From contig NZ_CAIJDP010000065.1 in assembly GCF_903819435.1 (NCBI RefSeq), positions 1 to 57,026 on the forward strand: 57,026 bases of DNA. The letters are read 5' to 3'. The position numbers and the translations under genes were made by a program. Shown here piece by piece: positions 36,043 through 43,855 of the stretch (within the stretch, counting starts at the first letter, position 1; each line of letters begins with the position of its first letter). The stretch comes from Flavobacterium salmonis. GTDB lineage: Bacteria; Bacteroidota; Bacteroidia; Flavobacteriales; Flavobacteriaceae. The notes beneath the pieces are model-generated. The model was not told where the DNA came from, ran no database searches, and worked only from the letters and a program-made list of their open reading frames with translations.

Positions 36043-38175
36043 TTATTTGTAAATATTAGTAATTTCAGATATAACTAAGATTTCACTTTCCGAAGCATTT
36101 TTAGGAATATTTTCTTTTAATTTTAAAAAATCACTATAAAAACTATTTCTTAATTCAATTTCTTTCAAATCTCTTGATTTCCAAAGTGCTTCTCTACGTA
36201 CATATGTAGACTCACTTCTCAATGACATTGAAAATAATTTTTTAATATCTTCTTCTTCAAAATCATAATAATCTAAATGAGAATACTTTAAAATGAAATG
36301 AGCAAATAAGAGTGAGCCTTTATTATTGTTGATATTTCTCTTAAATGAATTTTGTAATAAAGAAAAACTAGATACATTTTGTATACTTAAACCTATTGTA
36401 TTTGCAATTTCCTCACGTTCTTCATCCGTTTCAACTTTAAAATATTTGTTGATGTCTTTTAAAGAATTATTGATACTGTTCTCTTCTTTTTTACCTTTTT
36501 CTTCCCAGGCATCTTTTAATCCAACAGTTTTGTTAAATACTAATTTTGAAGGAGTTGAGTCTTTATCAACAGTAAAATAACCCAAACGTTGAAACTGAAA
36601 TTTATCTTCATTTTGAGCTGTAGCCAAACTTGGTTCAACGAATCCTTTTACAATTTCTAATGAATTTGGATTTACAAAATCTAAGAAATTTTTATCCTTA
36701 TAACTGTCTGGTGCTTCATCTGTAAACAAACGATCATATAGTCGAACTTCAGCTTCAACTGCATGCTGAATAGAAACCCAGTGCAATGTTCCGGAAACTT
36801 TTCTTTGGCTTGCTTCTGTCCCACTTCCACTCAAAGAATCAGTATCATAAGTAACATGAATTTCTGTAATATTTCCATTATTATCTTTTTTAACATCTTG
36901 AGCTGCCTCACATTTAATGATATACGCATTTTTAAGACGCACTTCTTTTCCTAAAGTCAAACGGAAAAACTTCGCCGGAGCTTCTTCTAAAAAGTCTTCT
37001 CTTTCGATATATAATTCACGAGAAAAAGGCACTTTTCTGAAACCAGCATTTTCATCTTCCTGATTATTTTCAGCTTCCAGCCACTCTTCTTTTCCTTCAG
37101 GATAATTTGTAATTACCAATTTTACAGGATCTAAAACGGCCATTACACGAGGTGCGATTTTGTTCAAATCTTCACGAATACAAAATTCTAAAACGGATAC
37201 ATTGATCAAATTATCACGTTTTGCAATACCAATTGTATTAGCAAAATTACGCAATGAAGCAGCTGTATAACCTCGTCTTCTTAATCCGGAAATAGTTGAC
37301 ATTCTTGGATCATCCCAACCGTTAACATGCTTTTCTTTAACTAGTTGCTGTAATTTTCTTTTACTAACAACGGTATGTGATAAGTTACGTCTTGCAAATT
37401 CTCTTTGCTTTGGACGAATCTGATTTTCATCAATGATCTGATCTAAAAACCAATCGTATAATTCACGATGAGGCAAGAATTCCAGTGTGCAAAATGAATG
37501 TGAAATGGCTTCTAAATAATCGCTTTGACCGTGTGCCCAATCGTACATTGGGTAAATTTTCCAGGTATCCCCTGTTCTATGATGATGCTTATGCAAGATC
37601 CTGTACATGATAGGATCACGCATTAACATATTGGTAGATTTCATGTCAATTTTGGCACGAAGAATATGAGTACCTGCTTCAAATTCACCGCTTTTCATTC
37701 TTTCGAATAACTCTAAATTTTCTTCTACAGAACGATTTCTATAAGGGCTATTAACACCTTCAGTTGATGGTGTTCCTTTTTGAATCGCCATATCTTCAGA
37801 AGACTGGCTGTCAACATAGGCTTTATCTTTTTTAATTAGTAAAACTGCCCAGTCATATAGTTGCTGAAAATAATCAGAAGCATAACGCTCTTCTGTCCAC
37901 TTATAGCCTAACCATTCTACATCTTTTTTAATGGCATCAACAAATTCCTGTTCTTCTTTTTCAGGATTGGTATCATCAAAACGCAAATTTACAGGTGACT
38001 GATAATCAATTCCTAAACCAAAATTTAATGCAATAGAACTTGCGTGTCCAATGTGTAAATAACCATTTGGTTCGGGTGGAAAACGAAAACGTAATTTAGA
38101 ATTTGACAGACCTAATTTCAGATCTTCTTCTATGATTTGTTCAATAAAATTGAGTGATTTCTCTTCTGATGCCAT
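36043..38175 (-). CDS. glnS: glutaminyl-tRNA synthetase with C-terminal extension
   Basis: This is a class I synthetase that charges tRNA-Gln. The 710-residue product has the HIGH motif at 41-44 (PNGYLHIGHASS), VVSKRKLQQLV near 270 as the KMSKS equivalent, and the two beta-barrel anticodon domains up to about 560. GlnRS usually ends there. This one carries another 150 residues, predicted all-helical (for example SESTYVRREALWKSRDL), that I do not recognise and that do not look like the YqeY fusion domain. Direct charging implies that tRNA-Gln does not need GatCAB here. Confidence 0.93.
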   Translation of the reverse strand: MASEEKSLNFIEQIIEEDLKLGLSNSKLRFRFPPEPNGYLHIGHASSIALNFGLGIDYQSPVNLRFDDTNPEKEEQEFVDAIKKDVEWLGYKWTEERYASDYFQQLYDWAVLLIKKDKAYVDSQSSEDMAIQKGTPSTEGVNSPYRNRSVEENLELFERMKSGEFEAGTHILRAKIDMKSTNMLMRDPIMYRILHKHHHRTGDTWKIYPMYDWAHGQSDYLEAISHSFCTLEFLPHRELYDWFLDQIIDENQIRPKQREFARRNLSHTVVSKRKLQQLVKEKHVNGWDDPRMSTISGLRRRGYTAASLRNFANTIGIAKRDNLINVSVLEFCIREDLNKIAPRVMAVLDPVKLVITNYPEGKEEWLEAENNQEDENAGFRKVPFSRELYIEREDFLEEAPAKFFRLTLGKEVRLKNAYIIKCEAAQDVKKDNNGNITEIHVTYDTDSLSGSGTEASQRKVSGTLHWVSIQHAVEAEVRLYDRLFTDEAPDSYKDKNFLDFVNPNSLEIVKGFVEPSLATAQNEDKFQFQRLGYFTVDKDSTPSKLVFNKTVGLKDAWEEKGKKEENSINNSLKDINKYFKVETDEEREEIANTIGLSIQNVSSFSLLQNSFKRNINNNKGSLLFAHFILKYSHLDYYDFEEEDIKKLFSMSLRSESTYVRREALWKSRDLKEIELRNSFYSDFLKLKENIPKNASESEILVISEITNIYK

Positions 38176-38281
38176 TATTTATAGTAATTTTAGCAAAGAT
38201 AAAAAAAAGGTTTCAGGTTTCAGATTTAAAGTTATTTAAGTGGCGCAAAACCTGAAACTTTAAACGTGAAACAATACAAAA

Positions 38282-38641
38282 ATGGGAGTTATTAAACTAA
38301 AAAACATCCGAACTTTTTCCTACCACGGATGTATGATTGAAGAAGGAAAAATTGGATCTGACTACACAGTCGATCTAAAAGTGAAAACTAATCTTCAAAA
38401 ATCGGCTGAAACAGATCATCTTTTGGATACTGTTGACTATGTTCATTTGAATAAAATTGTGACTGAAGAAATGGCAATTCGTTCGCATTTACTAGAACAT
38501 GTGGCCAAAAGAATCAATATTCGTGTACTTGCTGAAATAGAAACTGCAGAAAAAACAACAGTTTGGGTTTCAAAAATAAATCCTCCTATTGGTGGTGATG
38601 TTGAATCAGTTACTATAAAAATGACGGAAATTAGAAAGTAA
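38282..38641 (+). CDS. folB: dihydroneopterin aldolase
   Basis: FolB converts 7,8-dihydroneopterin to 6-hydroxymethyl-7,8-dihydropterin and glycolaldehyde in folate synthesis. The 119-residue product has the family phrases RTFSYHGCMIEEGKIG (catalytic Glu region), LLDTVDYVHL, HLLEHVAKRI and the Lys-containing KINPPIGGDVESVTIKM. The length is standard. It stands alone, divergent from glnS and upstream of the tRNA-Cys gene. Confidence 0.92.
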   Translation: MGVIKLKNIRTFSYHGCMIEEGKIGSDYTVDLKVKTNLQKSAETDHLLDTVDYVHLNKIVTEEMAIRSHLLEHVAKRINIRVLAEIETAEKTTVWVSKINPPIGGDVESVTIKMTEIRK

Positions 38642-38689
38642 TTTTTGAATACATTTCAGTAAATTTTTAAAATACTTTACTTTAAACTT

Positions 38690-38718
38690 TTGAATTTTAA
38701 AGATTTTGGTTACTTTTG
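38690..38718 (+). promoter_or_regulatory. Bacteroidetes-type promoter of tRNA-Cys
   Basis: TTG at 38690-38692 and TACTTTTG at 38711-38718 are 18 nt apart, a good match to the consensus. Transcription would start about 12 nt before the mature tRNA. Confidence 0.7.
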
Positions 38719-38735
38719 CCATCCGTTCAAGCAAT

Positions 38736-38806
38736 GGCGTCGTGGCCGAGCGGCTAGGCTGGGCTCTGCAAAAGCTCCTACTCCGGTTCGAATCCGGACG
38801 ATGCCT
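38736..38806 (+). tRNA. tRNA-Cys (GCA)
   Basis: The 71-nt cloverleaf has acceptor GGCGTCG pairing with CGATGCC (one G-U), a D arm GCCG/CGGC, an anticodon stem GGGCT/AGCTC and loop CTGCAAA with anticodon GCA. The T arm is CCGGTTCGAATCCGG. The discriminator base is T, as expected for Cys. No CCA is encoded. A terminator follows. Confidence 0.97.
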
Positions 38807-38810
38807 CTAA

Positions 38811-38839
38811 AACCTCTAAAGCAATTTAGAGGTTTTTTT
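38811..38839 (+). terminator. terminator of tRNA-Cys
   Basis: AACCTCTAAA pairs with TTTAGAGGTT over a GCAA tetraloop, followed by a T tract. Confidence 0.9.
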
Positions 38840-38873
38840 ATGTCTAATTTTTAAAAAAATTAATTAAAAATAT

Positions 38874-38928
38874 TGCTTCGAATTCGGACGATACCTCAAA
38901 ACCTCTAAAGCAATTTGAAGTTTTTTTT
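38874..38928 (+). repeat. decayed duplicate of the tRNA-Cys 3' end and its terminator
   Basis: The T-arm/acceptor remnant TTCGAATTCGGACG, then a CGATACCT remnant and CCTCTAAAGCAATTTGAAG with a T tract, copies the region at 38784-38839. It is offset by 90 nt and has several substitutions. The 5' half of the tRNA is missing, so it is non-functional. Confidence 0.85.
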
Positions 38929-38994
38929 ATATTTAATTTTTTTGCATCTGTGTCATTTCTAATCAGGCAGATGATAAAATTACTGATTAAGCAC

Positions 38995-39022
38995 AAAAAA
39001 TCCTCTGAAAATCAGAGGATTT
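38995..39022 (-). terminator. terminator of the rnr operon
   Basis: AAATCCTCTGA pairs with TCAGAGGATTT over three A. Six T follow on the minus strand, right after the last gene of the operon. Confidence 0.9.
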
Positions 39023-39024
39023 AA

Positions 39025-39792
39025 TTATCTTTTTAAAAGTTTCTTTTCATTTTTTATTCTTCGAATACTATCTCTGATAAACTCTTTACTTTCATAATAA
39101 TTTTCTTTTATTTCTTCTTCTACAACCATAATTTTGATTGGAAGAAGTCTTGGTAAAAGATAATTTTCAGATCCAGGGAAAGAATATCCGATATCAGTAA
39201 TTGAAAAAATTGATCCTTTTTTCAATTTTTTAATTTTATCTAAAACTTCCTTACTTACCTGATTACCAGAAATAAATATCTTTACATTGTGAGGTAATTT
39301 TACAATAAAGCTGTTTATTTTATAATTAGAAAGATCCATATCAAAAAGCAAATCTTGTGGTAAACTAAAACCAATTGTAGCATTAGAAAGTTCATTTCTT
39401 GTCATTTCTAAAATACATTTTTGATAACAGCTTTTTTCGTTAATAGTTGCTAAAGGATTATTAATTTGTTTTATCTTAAATTTATGCTCTTCACTAATTA
39501 TTGAATTATCATTTAATATAATATCAACTTTAATTATGGAGTAAAGTCCCTGACCAGGAGAAAGATAATATTTTCCTTCCTTATTTTTATTTAACCCTGA
39601 ACCAGAAGCAGTAAAAGATTTACAATTTGGAACCGCAATAGAAATTGGATTTAAAACTCCTCTGTAAACAACATTTAATTTATCAGCAGAAACTACAGCT
39701 ATACTGGGTTTATCAACAACTACAGAATCTTTTTGTGCTATACTATTTAACGAGAAAGAAAAAAAGAAGAATAAAAGTAGTTTTTTAATCAT
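39025..39792 (-). CDS. stand-alone GldM C-terminal-domain protein
   Basis: I choose the ATG at 39792 (MIKKLLLFFFF, 255 residues) because it gives a clean signal peptide ending at SIAQ and clears the stop of the LysE gene; the frame extends to 39828. Residues 30-125 follow the periplasmic part of GldM/PorM: VVSADKLNVVYRGVLNPISI, then a SGSGL strand, GKYYLSPGQG and HKFKIKQINNPLATI. The N-terminal membrane helix and first periplasmic domains of GldM are missing. GldM spans the periplasm as the T9SS motor stalk. This paralog could bind GldK/GldN-type partners or act elsewhere; that is inference. Confidence 0.78.
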   Translation of the reverse strand: MIKKLLLFFFFSFSLNSIAQKDSVVVDKPSIAVVSADKLNVVYRGVLNPISIAVPNCKSFTASGSGLNKNKEGKYYLSPGQGLYSIIKVDIILNDNSIISEEHKFKIKQINNPLATINEKSCYQKCILEMTRNELSNATIGFSLPQDLLFDMDLSNYKINSFIVKLPHNVKIFISGNQVSKEVLDKIKKLKKGSIFSITDIGYSFPGSENYLLPRLLPIKIMVVEEEIKENYYESKEFIRDSIRRIKNEKKLLKR

Positions 39793-39802
39793 AATAATTC
39801 GT

Positions 39803-40480
39803 CTACTTCTCAATCTTCTCAAAAGCATTTTTAACCATTTCTTTTTCTTTCGGAAACCAGCCTTGAATCATCAAAACAAATCCAAAAATCATTAGAACTA
39901 TACTGATACCTTTTTTAATCTTTAAGATATTGGTTGGTGTCATTTTAGATTTTAATTGTTTGGCTAGTAAAATTTTAAGACAATCAACCAATAAATAAGT
40001 GATAATAACAGAAGTAAAAAAAGTAAACATTCTGGAGTTTTGCATTTCTAATTTTGGTCCGACAGAAATAATTACCGCTAACCAAAAACCTAGTACTCCA
40101 ATGTTGATAACGTTTAGTAAAAAGCCTTTTATGAACAAACTTCCGTAATTTCTTTTAATGATATCCCTATCTATTTCTTCATCGTCAATTTTTTCTTCAT
40201 TCTTTAATCTTACAAAAGAAATTATACCGTATGCTAACATAATTATACCTCCAAAGATAAAAAGAGCTGGCTTGTCTTTTAAACTCTGAATTAATCTGTA
40301 GCTTCCTAAATATGCAATTGCTATAAAAAATACATCACCCAGTACTACACCAAAATCAAAGACTATAGCAGCTCTGAAGCCTTTGGTAATACTGGTTTCT
40401 AATAGTATAAAAAATACCGGGCCTACCATAAAACTTAAAAAAAGTCCCCATGGCAGCCCAGCTACAATATCATTTATCAT
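39803..40480 (-). CDS. LysE-family transporter
   Basis: The 225-residue product has about six predicted membrane segments. The N-terminal LPWGLFLSFMVGPVFFILLETSI matches the LysE/RhtB amino-acid exporter signature, and LNVINIGVLGFWLAVIISVG is a second conserved segment. A charged loop (about 93-112) is on the cytoplasmic side. It should export an amino acid or related metabolite, but which one is not evident. It is the third gene of the rnr operon, 15 nt from its neighbour. Confidence 0.85.
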   Translation of the reverse strand: MINDIVAGLPWGLFLSFMVGPVFFILLETSITKGFRAAIVFDFGVVLGDVFFIAIAYLGSYRLIQSLKDKPALFIFGGIIMLAYGIISFVRLKNEEKIDDEEIDRDIIKRNYGSLFIKGFLLNVINIGVLGFWLAVIISVGPKLEMQNSRMFTFFTSVIITYLLVDCLKILLAKQLKSKMTPTNILKIKKGISIVLMIFGFVLMIQGWFPKEKEMVKNAFEKIEK

Positions 40481-40495
40481 TAAAATATAATTAGT

Positions 40496-41164
40496 TTACT
40501 TTACTTCTTCAATTTTTCCGCCAAAAACAGTCTTCTGATTAATTTGTTTTGGCTTTCCATAAATGTAAATAGAGCCTCCTGCGCTAACTTTTGCATCAAC
40601 TAATGTAGAAGCATTTACATCTGCTTTTCCTCCGGCAGAAACGCTTACAGTAGTTTGAGATGTATTTAATTTACTTGCTAATAAATATCCTCCAGCTCCC
40701 AGTTTTGCGACCTGATTTGAAGCTTTACCAGATAAAGTAATTTCTCCACCGGAAACTGAACTTACATTTAGTTTATCTACATCCAAATCTACATTAATTT
40801 TGCCACCTTCCTGGGCACTTACTTTAAATGAAGTTGCTTTTATAACTTTACCACTGGAAACCAAAGCCCCTTCATTAACATCAATAAGCTCAATATGTTT
40901 GTAATATAATGTAATATCTAAATCGTCTCCTGATAATAATTTTGGAAAAGGCATTCTTAATTTTAATAAACCTGACTTGTTAACAACTTCAAGTTCTGAT
41001 TCTCTTGCTCCTTTTATTACAATTTTATTTTCAGAGGACTGAACTAATTTTACATGTAATTTATCAAATACTTTTACCGAATCAAAATCTCCTAATTCTT
41101 TGGTAACCTGACTAAAAGACAATTGCACAATTAAAATTGCAACGACTATAATTAATTTTTTCAT
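40496..41164 (-). CDS. DUF2807 (GIN-domain) exported protein
   Basis: I choose the ATG at 41164 (MKKLIIVVAILIVQLSFSQ, 222 residues), which begins a signal peptide; the longer frame would start from TTG. The mature part is a stack of short strands rich in Ser/Gly/Val (SSVSGGEITLSGKASNQ, SAGGKADVNASTLVDA), the pattern of the head-GIN/DUF2807 putative autotransporter-like adhesin. No sorting domain is visible. It lies 24 nt after rnr in the operon. Function unknown; surface or periplasmic adhesion is suspected for the family. Confidence 0.8.
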   Translation of the reverse strand: MKKLIIVVAILIVQLSFSQVTKELGDFDSVKVFDKLHVKLVQSSENKIVIKGARESELEVVNKSGLLKLRMPFPKLLSGDDLDITLYYKHIELIDVNEGALVSSGKVIKATSFKVSAQEGGKINVDLDVDKLNVSSVSGGEITLSGKASNQVAKLGAGGYLLASKLNTSQTTVSVSAGGKADVNASTLVDAKVSAGGSIYIYGKPKQINQKTVFGGKIEEVK

Positions 41165-41188
41165 TTTATAAATTTTTAAATTTAACAA

Positions 41189-43369
41189 CTATTCAGCTCT
41201 TCGTAAAAAATGAAAATCTAATTGTTTTTTAACTAAATCTGCATTTTTTACTTTAACGTAAATTTCATCTCCTAATTGCAATATACTGTTTGAAGTTGCT
41301 CCAACCAAGGCATATTGCTTTTCATCAAAAGTATAATAATCATCTTTTATTTCTCTGATTCTTACCATACCTTCACATTTATTTGAAATAATTTCAACAT
41401 AAATTCCCCATTCTGTAACTCCTGAAATAACGCCCAAAAATTCTTCGTCCTGATGATCCTGCATGTATTTCACCTGCATATATTTGATACTGTCTCTTTC
41501 AGCATTAGTCGCTAAACTTTCCATATTCGAACAATGCAGACATTTTGTTTCGTAAATTTCTTCATCTACAGATTTTCCTGCATCAAGATAAAACTGTAAT
41601 AATCGATGTACCATAACGTCAGGATATCTACGAATTGGCGAAGTAAAATGACTGTAATAATCAAAAGCCAAACCATAATGACCAATATTATCTGTCGAAT
41701 ATTTGGCTTTACTCATACTTCTAATAGCAAGGGTATCAATAAGATTTTGCTCTTTTTTACCGTTAACTTCTTCCATCAATGCATTCAAAGACTTCGAAAT
41801 ATCCCCTTTGTTACGAAAATCAATTTTATAACCAAATTTAGCAATTACACCTGCCATCGCAATTAATTTGTCTTCGTTTGGTTCGTCGTGGATTCTATAA
41901 ATAAATGTTTTCTTTTGTTTTCCAATATATTCCGCCACTTTTCTGTTGGCTAAAAGCATGAACTCTTCAATCAAGTGATTGGCATCTTTAGAAACTTTAA
42001 AATAAACACCTTCTGGTTCTCCTTGAGCATCAAGATTGAATTTTACTTCTACTTTGTCAAAAGAAATTGCGCCATTCTGCATTCTTTTCTTTCTTAAAAT
42101 CTTAGCTAATTCATCTAATTTTAAAGTTGCTTCAACAATTTCATCCGGAACAACATACGATTCTCCTGTAATCGAAATATCAATTGGAATTGTCTTGTCT
42201 TTTGTTTCAATAATATATTGTGCTTCTTCATAAGCAAAACGCTGATCAGAATAAATTACCGTTCTGCCAAACCATTGATTGATAACCTGCGCTGTTGGAG
42301 AAACTTCGAATACTGCAGAGAACGTATATTTCTCTTCATTTGGACGAAGTGAACAGGCAAAATTAGACAAAACTTCAGGAAGCATTGGCACTACTCTATC
42401 TACCAAATATACCGAAGTTGCTCTTTGATAAGCTTCATCATCCAAAATTGTTCCTTCTTCTAAATAATACGAAACATCAGCAATATGAACTCCAATTTCG
42501 TAATTTCCGTTTTCTAACTTTTTGAAAGACAAGGCATCATCAAAATCTTTGGCATCTTTGGGATCAATCGTAAACGTAAGCGTGTCACGCATGTCACGAC
42601 GTTTTGCAATCTCAGATTCCTGAATTGAAGTGTCTATTTTTTGTGCATAAACCTCTACTTCTACCGGAAAATCAGATGGTAAACCATATTCTGCTAAAAT
42701 CGCATGAATTTCTGTATTATGTTCTCCAGGTTTTCCTAAAACTTTAATTACAGATCCAAAAGGACTATCGGCTCTTTTTGGCCAATCTTCAATATTCACT
42801 AAAACAACATCACCATTTTCTGCTTCTCCTATTTTATCTTTAGGAATAAAAATATCGGTATACATTTTTGGATTTGCCGTTGATACAAAAGCAAAATTGG
42901 GCTGAATATCAATTACTCCAACGAATTCTGTTTTGTTTCTTTCAACAACTTCAATTACTTCACCTTCGGGTCTTTTTCCTTTTCTTCGGTTGTAAACGTA
43001 AACTTTAACTTTGTCTTTGTCTAATGCGCGATTCAGATTATTGGTCGGAATAAAAACATCTTCGGTAAAATCTTCACAAATAAAATAAGCTGTTTTACGG
43101 CTTGTCATATCTATTGTTCCTTCGTAATAATCCTGACTCTCCGCTTTCACCAAATAGTTCCCAGGCTCAGATTCAATAATTTTTTTGGAACCAGCCATTA
43201 TTTTTAAGTCTTTTATGATCTGGTTTCTGCTTTTTGTATCATCAAGTTCAAGCTTTGCAGCTATTTGTTTGTAATTAAATGCTTTATTAGGGCTTTTCGA
43301 TAAAATCTTCAGTATTTTTCCTGAGAAATCTTTCTCATTTTTTATCGGTTTTCTAATTTTCTTACTCAT
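41189..43369 (-). CDS. rnr: ribonuclease R
   Basis: RNase R is a 3'-5' exoribonuclease that degrades structured RNA. The 726-residue product has an N-terminal winged-helix region (about 15-75), two cold-shock domains, the RNB catalytic domain with TIDPKDAKDFDDALS (the metal-binding Asp cluster) and SYYLEEGTILDDEAY, HYGLAFDYYSHFTSPIRRYPD, and a C-terminal S1 domain. The length is normal for Bacteroidetes. It heads an operon with the DUF2807, LysE and GldM-like genes (gaps of 24, 15 and 10 nt). Confidence 0.95.
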   Translation of the reverse strand: MSKKIRKPIKNEKDFSGKILKILSKSPNKAFNYKQIAAKLELDDTKSRNQIIKDLKIMAGSKKIIESEPGNYLVKAESQDYYEGTIDMTSRKTAYFICEDFTEDVFIPTNNLNRALDKDKVKVYVYNRRKGKRPEGEVIEVVERNKTEFVGVIDIQPNFAFVSTANPKMYTDIFIPKDKIGEAENGDVVLVNIEDWPKRADSPFGSVIKVLGKPGEHNTEIHAILAEYGLPSDFPVEVEVYAQKIDTSIQESEIAKRRDMRDTLTFTIDPKDAKDFDDALSFKKLENGNYEIGVHIADVSYYLEEGTILDDEAYQRATSVYLVDRVVPMLPEVLSNFACSLRPNEEKYTFSAVFEVSPTAQVINQWFGRTVIYSDQRFAYEEAQYIIETKDKTIPIDISITGESYVVPDEIVEATLKLDELAKILRKKRMQNGAISFDKVEVKFNLDAQGEPEGVYFKVSKDANHLIEEFMLLANRKVAEYIGKQKKTFIYRIHDEPNEDKLIAMAGVIAKFGYKIDFRNKGDISKSLNALMEEVNGKKEQNLIDTLAIRSMSKAKYSTDNIGHYGLAFDYYSHFTSPIRRYPDVMVHRLLQFYLDAGKSVDEEIYETKCLHCSNMESLATNAERDSIKYMQVKYMQDHQDEEFLGVISGVTEWGIYVEIISNKCEGMVRIREIKDDYYTFDEKQYALVGATSNSILQLGDEIYVKVKNADLVKKQLDFHFLRRAE

Positions 43370-43565
43370 ATATCTTTTCTTATAAAGTTTAAAATTACAA
43401 ATAAGATACCAGATAACAGATTTTAAGAATTAGAATTATTAAAATTATAACTTTAGTAGGTAGTTATTTAATTTTATTTAAAGGTCATTTTTAGTTGATA
43501 TATTTAATTAACGCTTATACCAGATTTTAATAATGCTTATTTCGTATCTTTATAAAAAGACCTTT

Positions 43566-43799
43566 ATGGAAAGCTTTAAAACTATTGCTATATTCAATTA
43601 TGACTATGAAACGGTCATTCTTAAACACTTATTAGAGCAGCAAGGAATTCCATATTTTTTTGAAAACGAAATGACTTTGTCGGTTGTTCCAATGTATACT
43701 AGCGCATTGGGTGGAATCAAACTCAAAGTTCATCCTGAAGATTTCGAAGAAGTTCAGCAGATTCTGGATAATCTTAATAGTCCTCTTAAAATCGTTTAA
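43566..43799 (+). CDS. DUF2007-like small protein
   Basis: I choose the ATG at 43566 (MESFKTIAIFNY, 77 residues); the frame reaches 43533, but that part is not conserved-looking. The layout matches DUF2007, a putative GlnB-like signal protein: AIFNYDYETVILKHLLEQQGIPYFFENE, then a VKVHP-like strand GIKLKVHPEDFEEVQQIL. The function is unknown. It lies between rnr and a secreted propeller protein and has a weak terminator after it. Confidence 0.8.
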   Translation: MESFKTIAIFNYDYETVILKHLLEQQGIPYFFENEMTLSVVPMYTSALGGIKLKVHPEDFEEVQQILDNLNSPLKIV

Positions 43800-43815
43800 A
43801 ATTATTTAAACAAAA

Positions 43816-43838
43816 AAAGCTACCATTATGGCAGCTTT
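43816..43838. terminator. weak bidirectional terminator
   Basis: AAAGCT-A-CC pairs with GG-C-AGCTTT with one mismatch. A tracts and T tracts flank it. It separates the convergent DUF2007 and propeller genes. Confidence 0.6.
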
Positions 43839-43855
43839 CAAACTTTTATTTATTT

